Part shown: in pieces, positions 7,229 to 15,101 of the stretch
Numbering within the stretch: the stretch's first letter is position 1
How the letters are laid out: the number at the start of each line of letters is the position of its first letter
Assembly: GCA_947471505.1 (NCBI GenBank)
Contig: CANIWM010000037.1
Span: forward strand, 1 to 54,175
From: Chthoniobacteraceae bacterium
GTDB lineage: Bacteria; Verrucomicrobiota; Verrucomicrobiia; Chthoniobacterales; Chthoniobacteraceae
Reading direction: 5' to 3'
Length of the DNA: 54,175 bases
Program-made: the position numbers and the translations under genes
Notes under the pieces: generated by a model
What the model saw: the letters and a program-made list of their open reading frames with translations, nothing else
Told to the model about the DNA's origin: nothing
The model's database searches: none

Positions 7229-8068
7229 TCAACGGGGAAAAAGTTCATCGAAGATGAATTCGAGTGCGGCCCGTGTGTCCGCGTAGTTCGTGGAGTGCTC
7301 AACTTCAGGCCGGTGGATGAGCATGACACGCCTGCCCTGTTGCTTCAGTTTGTCCGCCAGGCGCAGGACACTATCGGGCGGCACCACGCGGTCTTTTCCG
7401 CCCGTTGTGAGCGCGACCGACATGGTGAATCGCTCCGGCCAAAGCTCGGCTGAGCGTTTGCGATATTCGTCAGGGCGCACCGCCTTGGTGCCGCCGTAGG
7501 ATGCGGCGAGGGCTTCTGGAAATCCGTCGAACTCGACGAGGTTCGCCGTGCCGTTAATCGCCACGATGCCGTGCACGCGGGCGGGGTGCAGTGCGGCAAA
7601 AATGAGCGCCGAGGTGCCGCCCATCGAGCCTCCACAGACGATGACTTTGTTCAGACGATAACGTGCGCCGAGTTCGTCGAGGATTTGCAGCAAGTCCGCC
7701 TCGGCTTGCGGCCCCATCCACGAAGTCTTCGCGCGATAGTCCGGCGAGACAAAGATGAGCTGATGCTGCCCCGCGAAGTCTCGCACAGCGCGGCACTCAT
7801 CGCGTGGGTCTTTTGCAAATTGCCAGCGGTCCGAGCCATGACCGTGCAGGGCGACGAGCAGTGAGTGCGGCTTCTGTGCATCGAAGTTTGCTGGCAGCAT
7901 CAGCACATAACGCTGCTCGGTGCCGTCCAGCCTCGCGGTGAAGGAGACGTCCTGCGGCTCCTCGAGAACAGCGGTTTGCCTGGCAGGGATCGGCTCCGTG
8001 GCACCGGCGCTGAAGGCCGCAAAACCAAGCAACAACAGCCGCCGGATGCTTGCCGGAAAGGCGCTCAT
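7229..8068 (-). CDS. Secreted alpha/beta-hydrolase (esterase-like)
   Basis: 279 residues starting MSAFPASIRRLLLLGFAAFSAG, a signal peptide of about 23 residues. The fold is alpha/beta hydrolase: oxyanion segment LVALHGHGSD (about 71-80), nucleophile elbow CGGSMGG with S148, a probable acid in GGKDRVVPP, and a histidine in EVEHSTNY. It resembles secreted polyhydroxybutyrate-depolymerase/dienelactone-hydrolase-like esterases. The start at 8068 overlaps the stop of the upstream dimethylformamidase-like gene (ATGA). The frame remains open farther upstream, but that part is the shadow of the neighbouring gene. The substrate is not known. Confidence 0.85.
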   Translation of the reverse strand: MSAFPASIRRLLLLGFAAFSAGATEPIPARQTAVLEEPQDVSFTARLDGTEQRYVLMLPANFDAQKPHSLLVALHGHGSDRWQFAKDPRDECRAVRDFAGQHQLIFVSPDYRAKTSWMGPQAEADLLQILDELGARYRLNKVIVCGGSMGGTSALIFAALHPARVHGIVAINGTANLVEFDGFPEALAASYGGTKAVRPDEYRKRSAELWPERFTMSVALTTGGKDRVVPPDSVLRLADKLKQQGRRVMLIHRPEVEHSTNYADTRAALEFIFDELFPR

Positions 8069-9516
8069 TTCGACAGTCGGTCGAGCACGTTTTTGGTGAT
8101 GCGCTCCACGACCGCGTCGCCGCCACGGAGTCCGTGCGACCAGTCCGTGGTGCCCGCTGTGAATACTGTGCCGCCGCGCGTGTAGAGGCCTATGCACGCA
8201 GCGCCGATGCGCCCTTTTTCCCACCGCTCGTACCACTCGCAGTCCTCGTGGTGCCAGCTCGCGGGCGCGGTGGAGAGCACGGTGAACGTCTCCGGCGTGC
8301 CGTCTTTGAACGTCGGGAACGGCAGGCCGTCACGCCACTCCAGCTCGCAGCCGTCGCACTCGTAGCCGACGACGGTGTGCTTCCCGCCGAAGCTGTCGCC
8401 GCGGTTCAGCTCCGTGCCTTCAAAGAGCCAATGCTCGGGCCGATGCACAGTGAACGCGCCGCTGCCGTCCATGAATTGCCCGTGGCTGCGATGAAAGCCG
8501 CCCCACAGAAATCCGACGCCCGTCAGCGTATTCTCAGGGCGCTTCAGCAGGTGATGACTCCACGCGGTGCTCAGCGTCTTGAAGTCCTTCGTCGCGAAGA
8601 CGGGGTCCACGAAATAGTTCTGCTTGTAGCACGTCAGCGCGCGCCCTGCGTCCTCGCTGCGGATCTGCCAGCAGCAGGTGTTGCCGCTAAAAAAAGCGAC
8701 GTTGCCGCCCTTGCCAATCCAGGCCTCCAAGTTGTCGCGCATCGGGCCGGACCAGTATTCATCGTGTCCGACGCTGAGCACGAGCTTGTAGTGCGCGAGC
8801 AGCTCCGGGCGGAACTCGAGGTCCGAGTTCGCCGCGTATTCGAACTGGTATCCATTGCGCTCCGCCCACTGCACGAAGTCCCGCTCCCAATCGTAAAACT
8901 GGATGAGCGGCGGGCGGTCGAAGGAAACGCGGTGGCCCTGCACGTTGCCGCGTCCATTGAAAGCGTAGAGGCTGGTGCCGCCCCAATTGTTGTAGGCGTT
9001 GTAGGTGTTCGTCGCCAGTTGCAGCAGAATCTTCGAATCGCGCCCCGGCACGGCGGGCCGCACGACGAAGAAACACGCGGCCTCCACAGTGCGCCGGTTG
9101 CGCTGCACGAAATTCCCGCCGCCATCCACCGCCCGCAGCGTGACATGGTAGAATCCGCTGCGCCATTCCGGCGGGATTTTCACCGTCATCGCGACCGGCC
9201 AGCCGCAGCCTTTCGACGACGCATGTTCCGGCACCGCGTGCGCCGCGCCGGGCACATCCGCCTTCGTCCACACGACCTCCGTCTTCTGCCCCACGCGGGC
9301 GATTTCGACCGTGAAAACGGACGCCGTCGTCGAGACATGAAACGTCACCTCATCACCCGGCGCATAGCTCGTCTGGCCAGTGTAGCCTTCGATGAAAAGC
9401 GGACGCGGCTCCTGCGCCGACGAGCGCGGCGCAAGGAGCAGCGCGGTCGCCCCGGCGGCGGAGGTCGTCTGCGCGAGGAATTGGCGGCGGCTGGAGAGTG
9501 GTGGTTTTGAATTCAT
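8065..9516 (-). CDS. N,N-dimethylformamidase large-subunit-like enzyme (Tat-exported)
   Basis: 483 residues. The N-terminus has a twin-arginine signal, SSRRQFLAQTTSAAG, and an Ala-rich hydrophobic stretch. After an Ig-like domain (GYTGQTSYAPGDEVTF) comes the region resembling the C-terminal domain of the dimethylformamidase large subunit: NTYNAYNNWGGTSLY, SFDRPP, the D-L segment AANSDLEF, LVLSVGHDEYWS, GKGGNVAFFSGNTCCW. In the known enzyme this part binds mononuclear iron and cleaves an amide bond. The start is set at ATG 9516 (MNSKPP) rather than 9531 because it puts the Arg pair at a normal distance. It is the first gene of a four-gene minus-strand operon. An amide or similar C-N substrate is inferred only from the family. 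Confidence 0.82.
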   Translation of the reverse strand: MNSKPPLSSRRQFLAQTTSAAGATALLLAPRSSAQEPRPLFIEGYTGQTSYAPGDEVTFHVSTTASVFTVEIARVGQKTEVVWTKADVPGAAHAVPEHASSKGCGWPVAMTVKIPPEWRSGFYHVTLRAVDGGGNFVQRNRRTVEAACFFVVRPAVPGRDSKILLQLATNTYNAYNNWGGTSLYAFNGRGNVQGHRVSFDRPPLIQFYDWERDFVQWAERNGYQFEYAANSDLEFRPELLAHYKLVLSVGHDEYWSGPMRDNLEAWIGKGGNVAFFSGNTCCWQIRSEDAGRALTCYKQNYFVDPVFATKDFKTLSTAWSHHLLKRPENTLTGVGFLWGGFHRSHGQFMDGSGAFTVHRPEHWLFEGTELNRGDSFGGKHTVVGYECDGCELEWRDGLPFPTFKDGTPETFTVLSTAPASWHHEDCEWYERWEKGRIGAACIGLYTRGGTVFTAGTTDWSHGLRGGDAVVERITKNVLDRLSK

Positions 9517-9755
9517 GGCAGGGGTCCGCAATATTTTGCACGGAAGGTTTTATCAAGTTCCGAGTCTCACCCCATCATCGGATTCAACGATGCGTGTTGC
9601 TGCCGGATGGGCGCACGCCGACGATCTACACCGCGCTCGGCGTGAATCCGCGCGTGAAACACTACGTCGGGAAACGGCGGGAAACGGGGTCAGGCGAAAA
9701 AATGAAAAACTTTCCGGCTGTCATTTTTCCTTTTTATCGCCTGACCCGCTTTTTC
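9517..9755. other. Gap upstream of the catabolic operon, with an inverted tag pair
   Basis: Contains the presumed promoter region of the 9516 operon (no clear boxes seen). A short open stretch at about 9587-9665 reads LPDGRTPTIYTALGVNPRVK in one plus frame and could be a coding remnant that I cannot name. The tag pair at 9687-9747 follows. Confidence 0.4.
9687..9747. repeat. Inverted pair of junction tags (REP-like hairpin)
   Basis: GGGTCAGGCGA at 9687-9697 is the exact reverse complement of TCGCCTGACCC at 9737-9747. The inner parts (AAAAAATGAAAAA and TCATTTTTCC) can also pair partly. This is the only place where the tag occurs in both orientations, so it could be the full form of the element. 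It lies directly in front of dehydrogenase repeat copy D. Confidence 0.75.
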
Positions 9756-9866
9756 GTATTTTACAGCGAAGAAGGCCTCATGGTTATGCGCATTAAAGGC
9801 AGCGAAAACTGCCGCCGCGCCCTGCTCGGGCAACCGGTGCGGAATTTGGTGAACGGGACGGTGTAG
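9756..9866 (+). pseudogene. Dehydrogenase 3' fragment, copy D (shortest)
   Basis: Only 36 residues remain, FYSEEGLMVMRIKGS and NCRRALLGQPVRNLVNGTV, ending in TAG 9864-9866. There is no own start codon. Sequence identity to the other three copies is high, with a few substitutions. Confidence 0.8.
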
Positions 9867-9970
9867 AACCGGGCCATCTGCCGGTCGCATTGTCCCAAAG
9901 GCGATGAAATGGAAAATATCAGGGTGCTTGATGGCTGTTCATTTCGTTTTTCTCGCCTGCCCGCTTTCCG
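9756..9970 (+). repeat. Dehydrogenase 3'-end repeat, copy D
   Basis: Shortest coding part, complete conserved tail (9867-9952) and a tag variant TCGCCTGCCCGCTTTCCG at 9953-9970. It is separated from copies A-C by the intact part of the catabolic operon. Confidence 0.82.
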
Positions 9971-10036
9971 CGGGTGGTAAAATCGGCTCAATAGGCTCGG
10001 CTTGACACGCAATGAGTGCGGCAGTACCGCGCAGCA

Positions 10037-11410
10037 ATGAAACGTCTCCGCTTTCTTCTGAATAGGCCCCCTCACTCCCCGCCAGTCCCAATTCTGACGG
10101 TTTCCGGTGCGGCGGGCGCGAAAGCAATTTGCTATGTAGCACTCAGCCTGCTGTTGTTTGTAGGCGGTTTTGCGGCGGAGCCTGTCTTCAAGGCGGGAGC
10201 GGCCAAACGTGACATTACGCCCACCGAGCCGGTGCCGATGTGGGGTTACGGCGCGCGGCACGCCCAACTCTCCGTCGGCACGATCGATCCGCTGCACGCG
10301 GCGGTGGTCGTGATTCAGGCGGGCGACCACAAGCTTGCCATCGTCGGTCTAGATCTCGGTCGTTCGCCGTCCGAGCAGTCGCTGCAAAATATCCGCCAGC
10401 GTATCAAGGCCGACGCCGGCATCGAACACTCGTTTATCGCCGGCTCGCACACGCACCACGGGCCGTTGCTCGAATTGAGCGACGCGATCGGAAAAGGCAA
10501 GGGCCGTTTCGACGCGGCGATCCGCTACAACAAACAAGTGGAAGACGCCATCGTCGCCGCCATCGTCGACGCGAACAAATCACTCGTTCCGGCGAAGCTG
10601 GCGACCGGTGCGGCGGACCTCGACGGCTTCAACAGCAACCGCCACACTAAGCGGGAACCCAAACCAGTCGATCGCACGCTGACCGTGTTGCGCCTCGACG
10701 ACGCAGCGACCGACAAACCGCTCGCCGTCGTCGTCAACTTCGCCGGGCACCCCACCAGCATCTCGGCGAAGATTCTTCAGTTTTCGGCCGACTACGTCGG
10801 CGCGCTGAAGGCCACGGTTGAAAACGAGTTCGGCGGCACCGCCATCTTTATGCAGGGCGCATCCGGCGATCTCTCCATCGACAAGGGACCGCATCCAGAT
10901 CACGTGGCTTTCGGCCAGGCGCTGGGTCGCGAAGTCGTGAAACTCGCGACCTCGCTGCAGCCCGTTGCAGTGGCGAAGCCTTCGCTGGAAGTGCGCGAAG
11001 AGCGGTTCCGCTTCGATTCGCGCACCGACTTGAATAATCCGTTAATTCGCACCGCTTACTCGTTCGCGTTCTTCCCCGAGTTGGTCGCGAATTTTGTGGA
11101 CGAATACGCCGGAGGCATTCGCCCGCGACTCACCGTCGCACTGCTCAACGGAGACATCGCACTCGTGGGTGCGTCCGGCGAATTCTTCTGCCAGCACGCC
11201 AACCGACTGCGCGAGCGGTCGCGAGTGGAGCGGCTTTTCTTCTTCGGCTACTGCAACGGCTACCATCAATACTTCCCAACAATCGAAGCGGCGGCCGAAG
11301 GCGGCTACGGCGCGGACAACCAAGTCGCCCCGGTGGCAGTCGGCGCCGGCGAACAGTTGATGAATACCGGGCTGATGTGGCTTTATAAGATGCAGGGTCT
11401 GCTGAAGTGA
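10037..11410 (+). CDS. Secreted neutral/alkaline ceramidase-like hydrolase
   Basis: 457 residues. After a hydrophobic export segment (ALSLLLFVGGFAA) the mature part starts VFKAGAAKRDITPTEPVPMWGYG, the hallmark of the neutral/alkaline non-lysosomal ceramidase N-terminal domain, with zinc-ligand-type HTHHGP, a conserved FAGHPTS, and QGASGDLS. Family members hydrolyse the amide bond of ceramides; many PVC relatives are about this length and have no tested substrate. The N-terminal 30 residues are odd: codons 12-31 come from a dispersed 60-bp repeat (10071-10130), so the signal peptide has an unusually long n-region. GTG at 10016 is an alternative start. Confidence 0.82.
   Translation: MKRLRFLLNRPPHSPPVPILTVSGAAGAKAICYVALSLLLFVGGFAAEPVFKAGAAKRDITPTEPVPMWGYGARHAQLSVGTIDPLHAAVVVIQAGDHKLAIVGLDLGRSPSEQSLQNIRQRIKADAGIEHSFIAGSHTHHGPLLELSDAIGKGKGRFDAAIRYNKQVEDAIVAAIVDANKSLVPAKLATGAADLDGFNSNRHTKREPKPVDRTLTVLRLDDAATDKPLAVVVNFAGHPTSISAKILQFSADYVGALKATVENEFGGTAIFMQGASGDLSIDKGPHPDHVAFGQALGREVVKLATSLQPVAVAKPSLEVREERFRFDSRTDLNNPLIRTAYSFAFFPELVANFVDEYAGGIRPRLTVALLNGDIALVGASGEFFCQHANRLRERSRVERLFFFGYCNGYHQYFPTIEAAAEGGYGADNQVAPVAVGAGEQLMNTGLMWLYKMQGLLK
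10071..10130 (+). repeat. Dispersed 60-bp repeat, copy 1
   Basis: Core TCTGACGGTTTCCGGTGCGG followed by CGGGCGCGAAAGCAATTT. Inverted copies lie at 13165-13227 and 14102-14163. This copy sits inside the 5' end of the ceramidase gene and encodes ILTVSGAAGAKAI. Confidence 0.8.
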
Positions 11411-11454
11411 AAGCAATCGACGAGCCCCCCAAGTAAACGTTTGTTTAAGTCCGC

Positions 11455-12174
11455 ATGAAATTGTCGCAGACCGTCAACCAAGGTGAGCCATTGAAGCCCG
11501 GCAGCCGTTCTCCGGCGCGGCGGGGGCGACGCGTCGTCGTCCGTATCGTCTTCCCGTTGCTCGCGATCCTAACGGCCACCGTGTTCGTGGAGCACCTGCT
11601 CGCGCGACCTGACTTGAGCGGATTTGAGCCTGCGGCGATGGGTCGTTTGGAATCGGCGATGTGGCGGAGCTACTACGAGGGGCGCTGGTTTCGCCTCGGT
11701 GTTCAAACCATGGAGGTGGCGTGCGGGCAGTATAACTTTTCGTGGTGGGATGGCGCGCGACTCGCGACTCACGCGGCGGTCTCAGCCGCACATTTCCGCA
11801 CGCGCACGAATGATCCCCGCTCCCTGCCCGAGTTGGTGAGCTACTACCGGATCATCGAGCGCGCGGCACCGGCGCGCTTTGACGTGAGCGAGGCTGCGCG
11901 GCTCGAATTAGCTTGGTGGACGGAGCGCCGGATGAAGGTGCCGCCGCAGGAATATGCGCGAACCATTGCGCAGCTCACGGCCCTCAACTACGGCCTCAAT
12001 GAAAACGCTGCACTGCCCGCCGCCAGCATGAGAGCCGAGGCTATGGCTTATCGCGATGCGCGCCGGGACGGGAAGATGACCGAGTTGGACTGGAGCGAGG
12101 TGACGCGCCAGTTGAGTGCCGCCTATGCCGACCTGCATGGCAGGCTTCTACCCCGGCAAGAGACACCCCGATGA
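11455..12174 (+). CDS. Membrane-anchored protein of unknown function
   Basis: 239 residues. A basic N-terminus (RSPARRGRRVVVR) is followed by one membrane helix (IVFPLLAILTATVFVEHLLA, about 30-50) and a largely helical domain outside the cytoplasm with WWDGARLATHAAVSAAHFR and YYRIIERAAPARF. I do not recognise a family. Its stop overlaps the ATG of the MpaB-like gene (ATGA), so the two are translationally coupled and probably work together. Confidence 0.7.
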   Translation: MKLSQTVNQGEPLKPGSRSPARRGRRVVVRIVFPLLAILTATVFVEHLLARPDLSGFEPAAMGRLESAMWRSYYEGRWFRLGVQTMEVACGQYNFSWWDGARLATHAAVSAAHFRTRTNDPRSLPELVSYYRIIERAAPARFDVSEAARLELAWWTERRMKVPPQEYARTIAQLTALNYGLNENAALPAASMRAEAMAYRDARRDGKMTELDWSEVTRQLSAAYADLHGRLLPRQETPR

Positions 12175-12989
12175 ACGACGGCCTCTTTCCACCCGACTCC
12201 GCAATGTGGCGGATGAACCGCGAACATTTCGTCCTGCTCGGCGGCGCCTCCGCCGCGATTCTCCAGGCCGCGCATCCGATGGTGGCAATGGGGGTGGCGG
12301 CGCACAGCGAGTTCCGCGACGACGTAATCGGCCGCCTCCGCCGCACGCTCGATGCCGTCTATGTGATCGCTTTCGGTACGAAAGAAGAAGTGGCGGAGGT
12401 GACGCGGAGCGTCCGTTCCGCTCATGCGCGGGTCAAGGGCGACGCTCCGCAGAGATATTCGGCAATGGACCCGGACGCGCAGATGTGGGTGCTGGCGACC
12501 CTGATTGCGACGACGGTGGAAATGCACCGCCGCTGCGCTGCACTGCCTGCCCGCGATGAACTCGATCGCTTCTACGCCGACATGCGGTTGTTCGGTCGAT
12601 CCTTCGGATTGGATGCCGCCGTCGGACCCCAGACGTGGGATGAATTTTCCGCCTACTACGACGCGATGCTTTCCGGCCCGCTCTTGGGATCGCATCCGCT
12701 TTGCGCCGAGGTGGCACACTCCATCATCCACCCGCGACGTCCGCTGGCGCTCCGGTTACTGGCTCCGGCGCTCCTGCCGTTCGCTTGCGAATATGTGCCG
12801 GAGCCCATCCGCACACGCCTTCATTTGCCGTGGCGTGGATGGCACCGTGGTGCCACGCACTTGTTCGAGCGTTGCATCGCGCTGCTCCTTCCGATCCTGC
12901 CGGGCTTTGTGCGCTACGCACCCGCCTATCGCCGGTCCAACTTACGATGCGCGCAGACGTCCGCTATTATGGAGCGCACAGCGCAATGA
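12171..12989 (+). CDS. MpaB/DUF2236-type oxygenase
   Basis: 272 residues. The N-terminal part reads MWRMNREHFVLLGGASAAILQAAHPMVAMGVAAHS, in which AAHPMVAxGVxxHS is the signature of the MpaB/latex-clearing-protein (DUF2236) family of b-type haem oxygenases. Later parts fit the helical fold (TLDAVYVIAFGT, MWVLATLIATTVEMH, FYADMRLFGRSFGL). Relatives cleave polyisoprenoid or prenyl double bonds with oxygen; this protein's substrate is unknown. It overlaps the preceding membrane protein gene by 4 bases. Confidence 0.82.
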   Translation: MNDGLFPPDSAMWRMNREHFVLLGGASAAILQAAHPMVAMGVAAHSEFRDDVIGRLRRTLDAVYVIAFGTKEEVAEVTRSVRSAHARVKGDAPQRYSAMDPDAQMWVLATLIATTVEMHRRCAALPARDELDRFYADMRLFGRSFGLDAAVGPQTWDEFSAYYDAMLSGPLLGSHPLCAEVAHSIIHPRRPLALRLLAPALLPFACEYVPEPIRTRLHLPWRGWHRGATHLFERCIALLLPILPGFVRYAPAYRRSNLRCAQTSAIMERTAQ

Positions 12990-13164
12990 TGTTCCCCGAC
13001 GGACGCGAAAGCAGCCAGCCAGCCGGACCGAAGCATTCAGTCACCGCCGATGAGATCGTCGAACAATCGCGGCTGGAACGGCTCCAGCGCACGCTGCTCC
13101 TCGCGTAAGAAGTCGGCCTTCGTCTTGCCCAGTATCCAGCGAGACGGGTGTCTGCAATGCAAGG

Positions 13165-13227
13165 AAATTGCTTTCGCGCCCGCCGCACCGGAAACGGTCA
13201 GAACGCGGACGAGCGTCAGGGAGTGAG
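13165..13227 (-). repeat. Dispersed 60-bp repeat, copy 2
   Basis: Read on the minus strand it gives GACCGTTTCCGGTGCGGCGG and GCGAAAGCAATTT, nearly identical to copy 1. The stop codon of the PEP-CTERM gene (13216-13218) is inside this copy, so the last residues, ATLTP, are repeat-encoded. The rest of the gap 12990-13215 holds no gene that I can support. Confidence 0.8.
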
Positions 13228-14010
13228 AGTTGCCATCCGGCGACGGCGTAAAAGGACACACATCAAACCTGGCGCCAGCATGGCCAAAGTCGAGGGCTCA
13301 GGGACAACGGAAACGTTGTCGATCGAGAGATCTCCGGCGAACCCCGCAGCGCGATCACGCACCAACAACCGGCTGAAGCCCAAGCTGGTATTTAGAAGAG
13401 GGATGTCGCTCCAGGTCGTCGCGCTGCCGCCAAATGGAGTAATGGATCCGGATTGGAAGCCCGCGCCGTTGTTCGAACCATCGTTAATTGCGGTGGTGGT
13501 GAAGGTCGCTTGCACATTATACCAAGTGCCAGCAGAGAGAGAGAGAATGTTGGTAATCGCTCCCGCACCGGGCCCGGCGTTAATCGCGAACTGCCCGGCC
13601 AGATCGATGCGGTAATGGACCGAGCTAGAGGCCGTTGCGCTGGCTCCGCCCCCGTCGAACTGAATACCCCAGAGGCTGTTCGGAAGCGTATCGAGCTTGA
13701 AGTCGAAATTGACCGAGATCGTTTGATAGTTGGTCAACGTAGAGAAGCTTTGGTAGAAACCAGCTGCTCCAGTTGTGTCGCTGCTATCGTCGATGATCCA
13801 TGAACTGTTGTTGTTTCCGAAGGCGTTAGTGAATGGACTGTTTGTAACCGACTGGTTGGAAGTCAGAGTGCCCTGCGAAACAGCCCACGCAGTCGGCACG
13901 CTACCGGTGAATAAGCCCATGTCGCCGTTGGTAAAGAGCTCGGCGGCGGTTGCGCCGGAGAGTCCCGCCGCGAGAGTTATGATGCTGAGGAGGAGTTTGG
14001 TGGTTTTCAT
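13216..14010 (-). CDS. PEP-CTERM sorted secreted protein
   Basis: 264 residues. Signal peptide MKTTKLLLSIITLAAGLSGATA, then a Ser/Thr/Asn-rich beta-strand domain (LFTNGDMGLF to NVSVV) that looks like a jelly-roll binding module. It ends in a PEP-CTERM sorting signal: VPEPSTLAMLAPG, a short hydrophobic helix and RRRRM. PEP-CTERM proteins are cut and anchored or released by exosortase; none is encoded in this window. The function of the main domain is unknown. Confidence 0.85.
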   Translation of the reverse strand: MKTTKLLLSIITLAAGLSGATAAELFTNGDMGLFTGSVPTAWAVSQGTLTSNQSVTNSPFTNAFGNNNSSWIIDDSSDTTGAAGFYQSFSTLTNYQTISVNFDFKLDTLPNSLWGIQFDGGGASATASSSVHYRIDLAGQFAINAGPGAGAITNILSLSAGTWYNVQATFTTTAINDGSNNGAGFQSGSITPFGGSATTWSDIPLLNTSLGFSRLLVRDRAAGFAGDLSIDNVSVVPEPSTLAMLAPGLMCVLLRRRRMATLTP

Positions 14011-15046
14011 ATTGGTGGTTCAGATAGATTAAAGGGGGCACCTCGCGTGGTTCTTGGCGAGACTTTAGACGGCTGAATAGGAAAAGGAGGGAGACTGCAA
14101 TAAATTTTTTTGCCTCCGCCCCACCGGGAACGGTCAGAGCTCGGACGGGCGTCGGGGGCTGCGGGGCGGATGCTATTCTCGCACTCCTGCGTTGGCGCAA
14201 CGCTTGAGCCGGACGCGGGAATTGGGGGCAGGCGATGAAATGGAAATGGATGACTTCAGTATTGGTTGGATTCTTGGCAGCGCGCGGTGTGGCCTCGACA
14301 GTAGTTGGTGGCGTGGGCTGTTGGTCTTCTTCGGTGGGGCCGTGGCCGGCGTCGATGACTTTGCGCTGGCGCTTCCAGTCGGCGATGAAGGCGGCGACGG
14401 CTTCGGGCGAACGTCCCGTCACGCTCGGGGCGCTTGGGGCGGTGGGCTCCAGTTGGGCGACCAGGTCGTCCAAGTCCGCCAGTTGCTCGATCAAGTCGGC
14501 GACTCCGGTGACTAGTTCGCGGCGCTTTGTCGCGCTGCTGCCGATGCTTGTGCGGGGTTTGCGCTGGAGGTCGTCAAACAGCGCGATGGCGGCGGTGAGG
14601 GCGGTGATTTTTGCCTGCGTCACGCCACGGCCCTGCGCGCCGCTCTCGTCGCGCGCTTGCATGGCGAGGTCGCGGATTTCGGTGCAGCGTGTGATGAGTA
14701 TTTGGTCGCGCAGGCGGACGAGGGCGCGCTTTGGAAATGTCACCTTTGCGCGGTCGCTGGTGTTGCCGGTTTTTTTGAAGTGGTTGCGCAGGGCGGCGGC
14801 GAGTTGGAGGGCGAGTGCCTCCAAGGCGTCCTCGGCGGCGGCTTTTGCGTCGGCATCTCCGGAATTATCGGTATCCGCAGCGATGGCGAGGCCGCGCAGC
14901 CCGGTATAGGTTTGCTTCATGCGGGCAAAATCGGCGGCAAAGTCCAAAGGCGGCTGCCCTTGCCAGATGATGATGCTTTCTGGTTTTTCAACCAGCGTGA
15001 TACAGGCTTTCGCCATGTCTAGTTTGTTGGATGTGTTGTCGTTCAT
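13901..15046 (-). CDS. Conserved-looking helical protein of unknown function with repeat-derived C-terminus
   Basis: Starts MNDNTSNKLDMAKACITLVE. Residues 1 to about 220 are Ala/Leu/Asp-rich and mainly helical (ALEALALQLAAALRNHFKK, LVTGVADLIEQLADLDDLV), followed by a Pro/Thr/Glu linker. The frame then runs through the dispersed repeat (14102-14163) and over the promoter and first codons of the PEP-CTERM gene until 13901, so roughly the last 95 residues are probably not native. The original stop appears to have been lost. I recognise no domain; a packaging, phage-like or surface role cannot be chosen. An upstream ATG at 15082 is also in frame. Confidence 0.55.
   Translation of the reverse strand: MNDNTSNKLDMAKACITLVEKPESIIIWQGQPPLDFAADFARMKQTYTGLRGLAIAADTDNSGDADAKAAAEDALEALALQLAAALRNHFKKTGNTSDRAKVTFPKRALVRLRDQILITRCTEIRDLAMQARDESGAQGRGVTQAKITALTAAIALFDDLQRKPRTSIGSSATKRRELVTGVADLIEQLADLDDLVAQLEPTAPSAPSVTGRSPEAVAAFIADWKRQRKVIDAGHGPTEEDQQPTPPTTVEATPRAAKNPTNTEVIHFHFIACPQFPRPAQALRQRRSARIASAPQPPTPVRALTVPGGAEAKKFIAVSLLFLFSRLKSRQEPREVPPLIYLNHQYENHQTPPQHHNSRGGTLRRNRRRALYQRRHGLIHR
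14102..14163 (-). repeat. Dispersed 60-bp repeat, copy 3
   Basis: The most diverged copy; on the minus strand it reads GACGCCCGTCCGAGCTCTGA and CCGTTCCCGGTGGGG. It lies where the coding character of the upstream gene (15046 to about 14170) ends. Confidence 0.7.
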
Positions 15047-15101
15047 TGGCTGTTTGGATGAGTGGTACGGGGTGTTGAACAATTAGGCGCAGTACTATTT
15101 T

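Noticed and set aside
4123-7257. Open plus-strand frame of 1044 codons opposite the PVC dehydrogenase gene
   Set aside because: No domain, strange composition (Gly/Glu/Arg/Val-rich), and fully explained as the antisense shadow of a clear minus-strand gene in GC-rich DNA.
8050-9510. Open plus-strand frame of 486 codons
   Set aside because: Antisense shadow of the dimethylformamidase-like gene; Arg/Ala-rich without motifs.
14230-14270. Similarity of GGCGATGAAATGGAAA to the tail of the dehydrogenase repeats
   Set aside because: Only 16 bases match, the flanks differ, and it lies within the coding part of another gene; probably chance.
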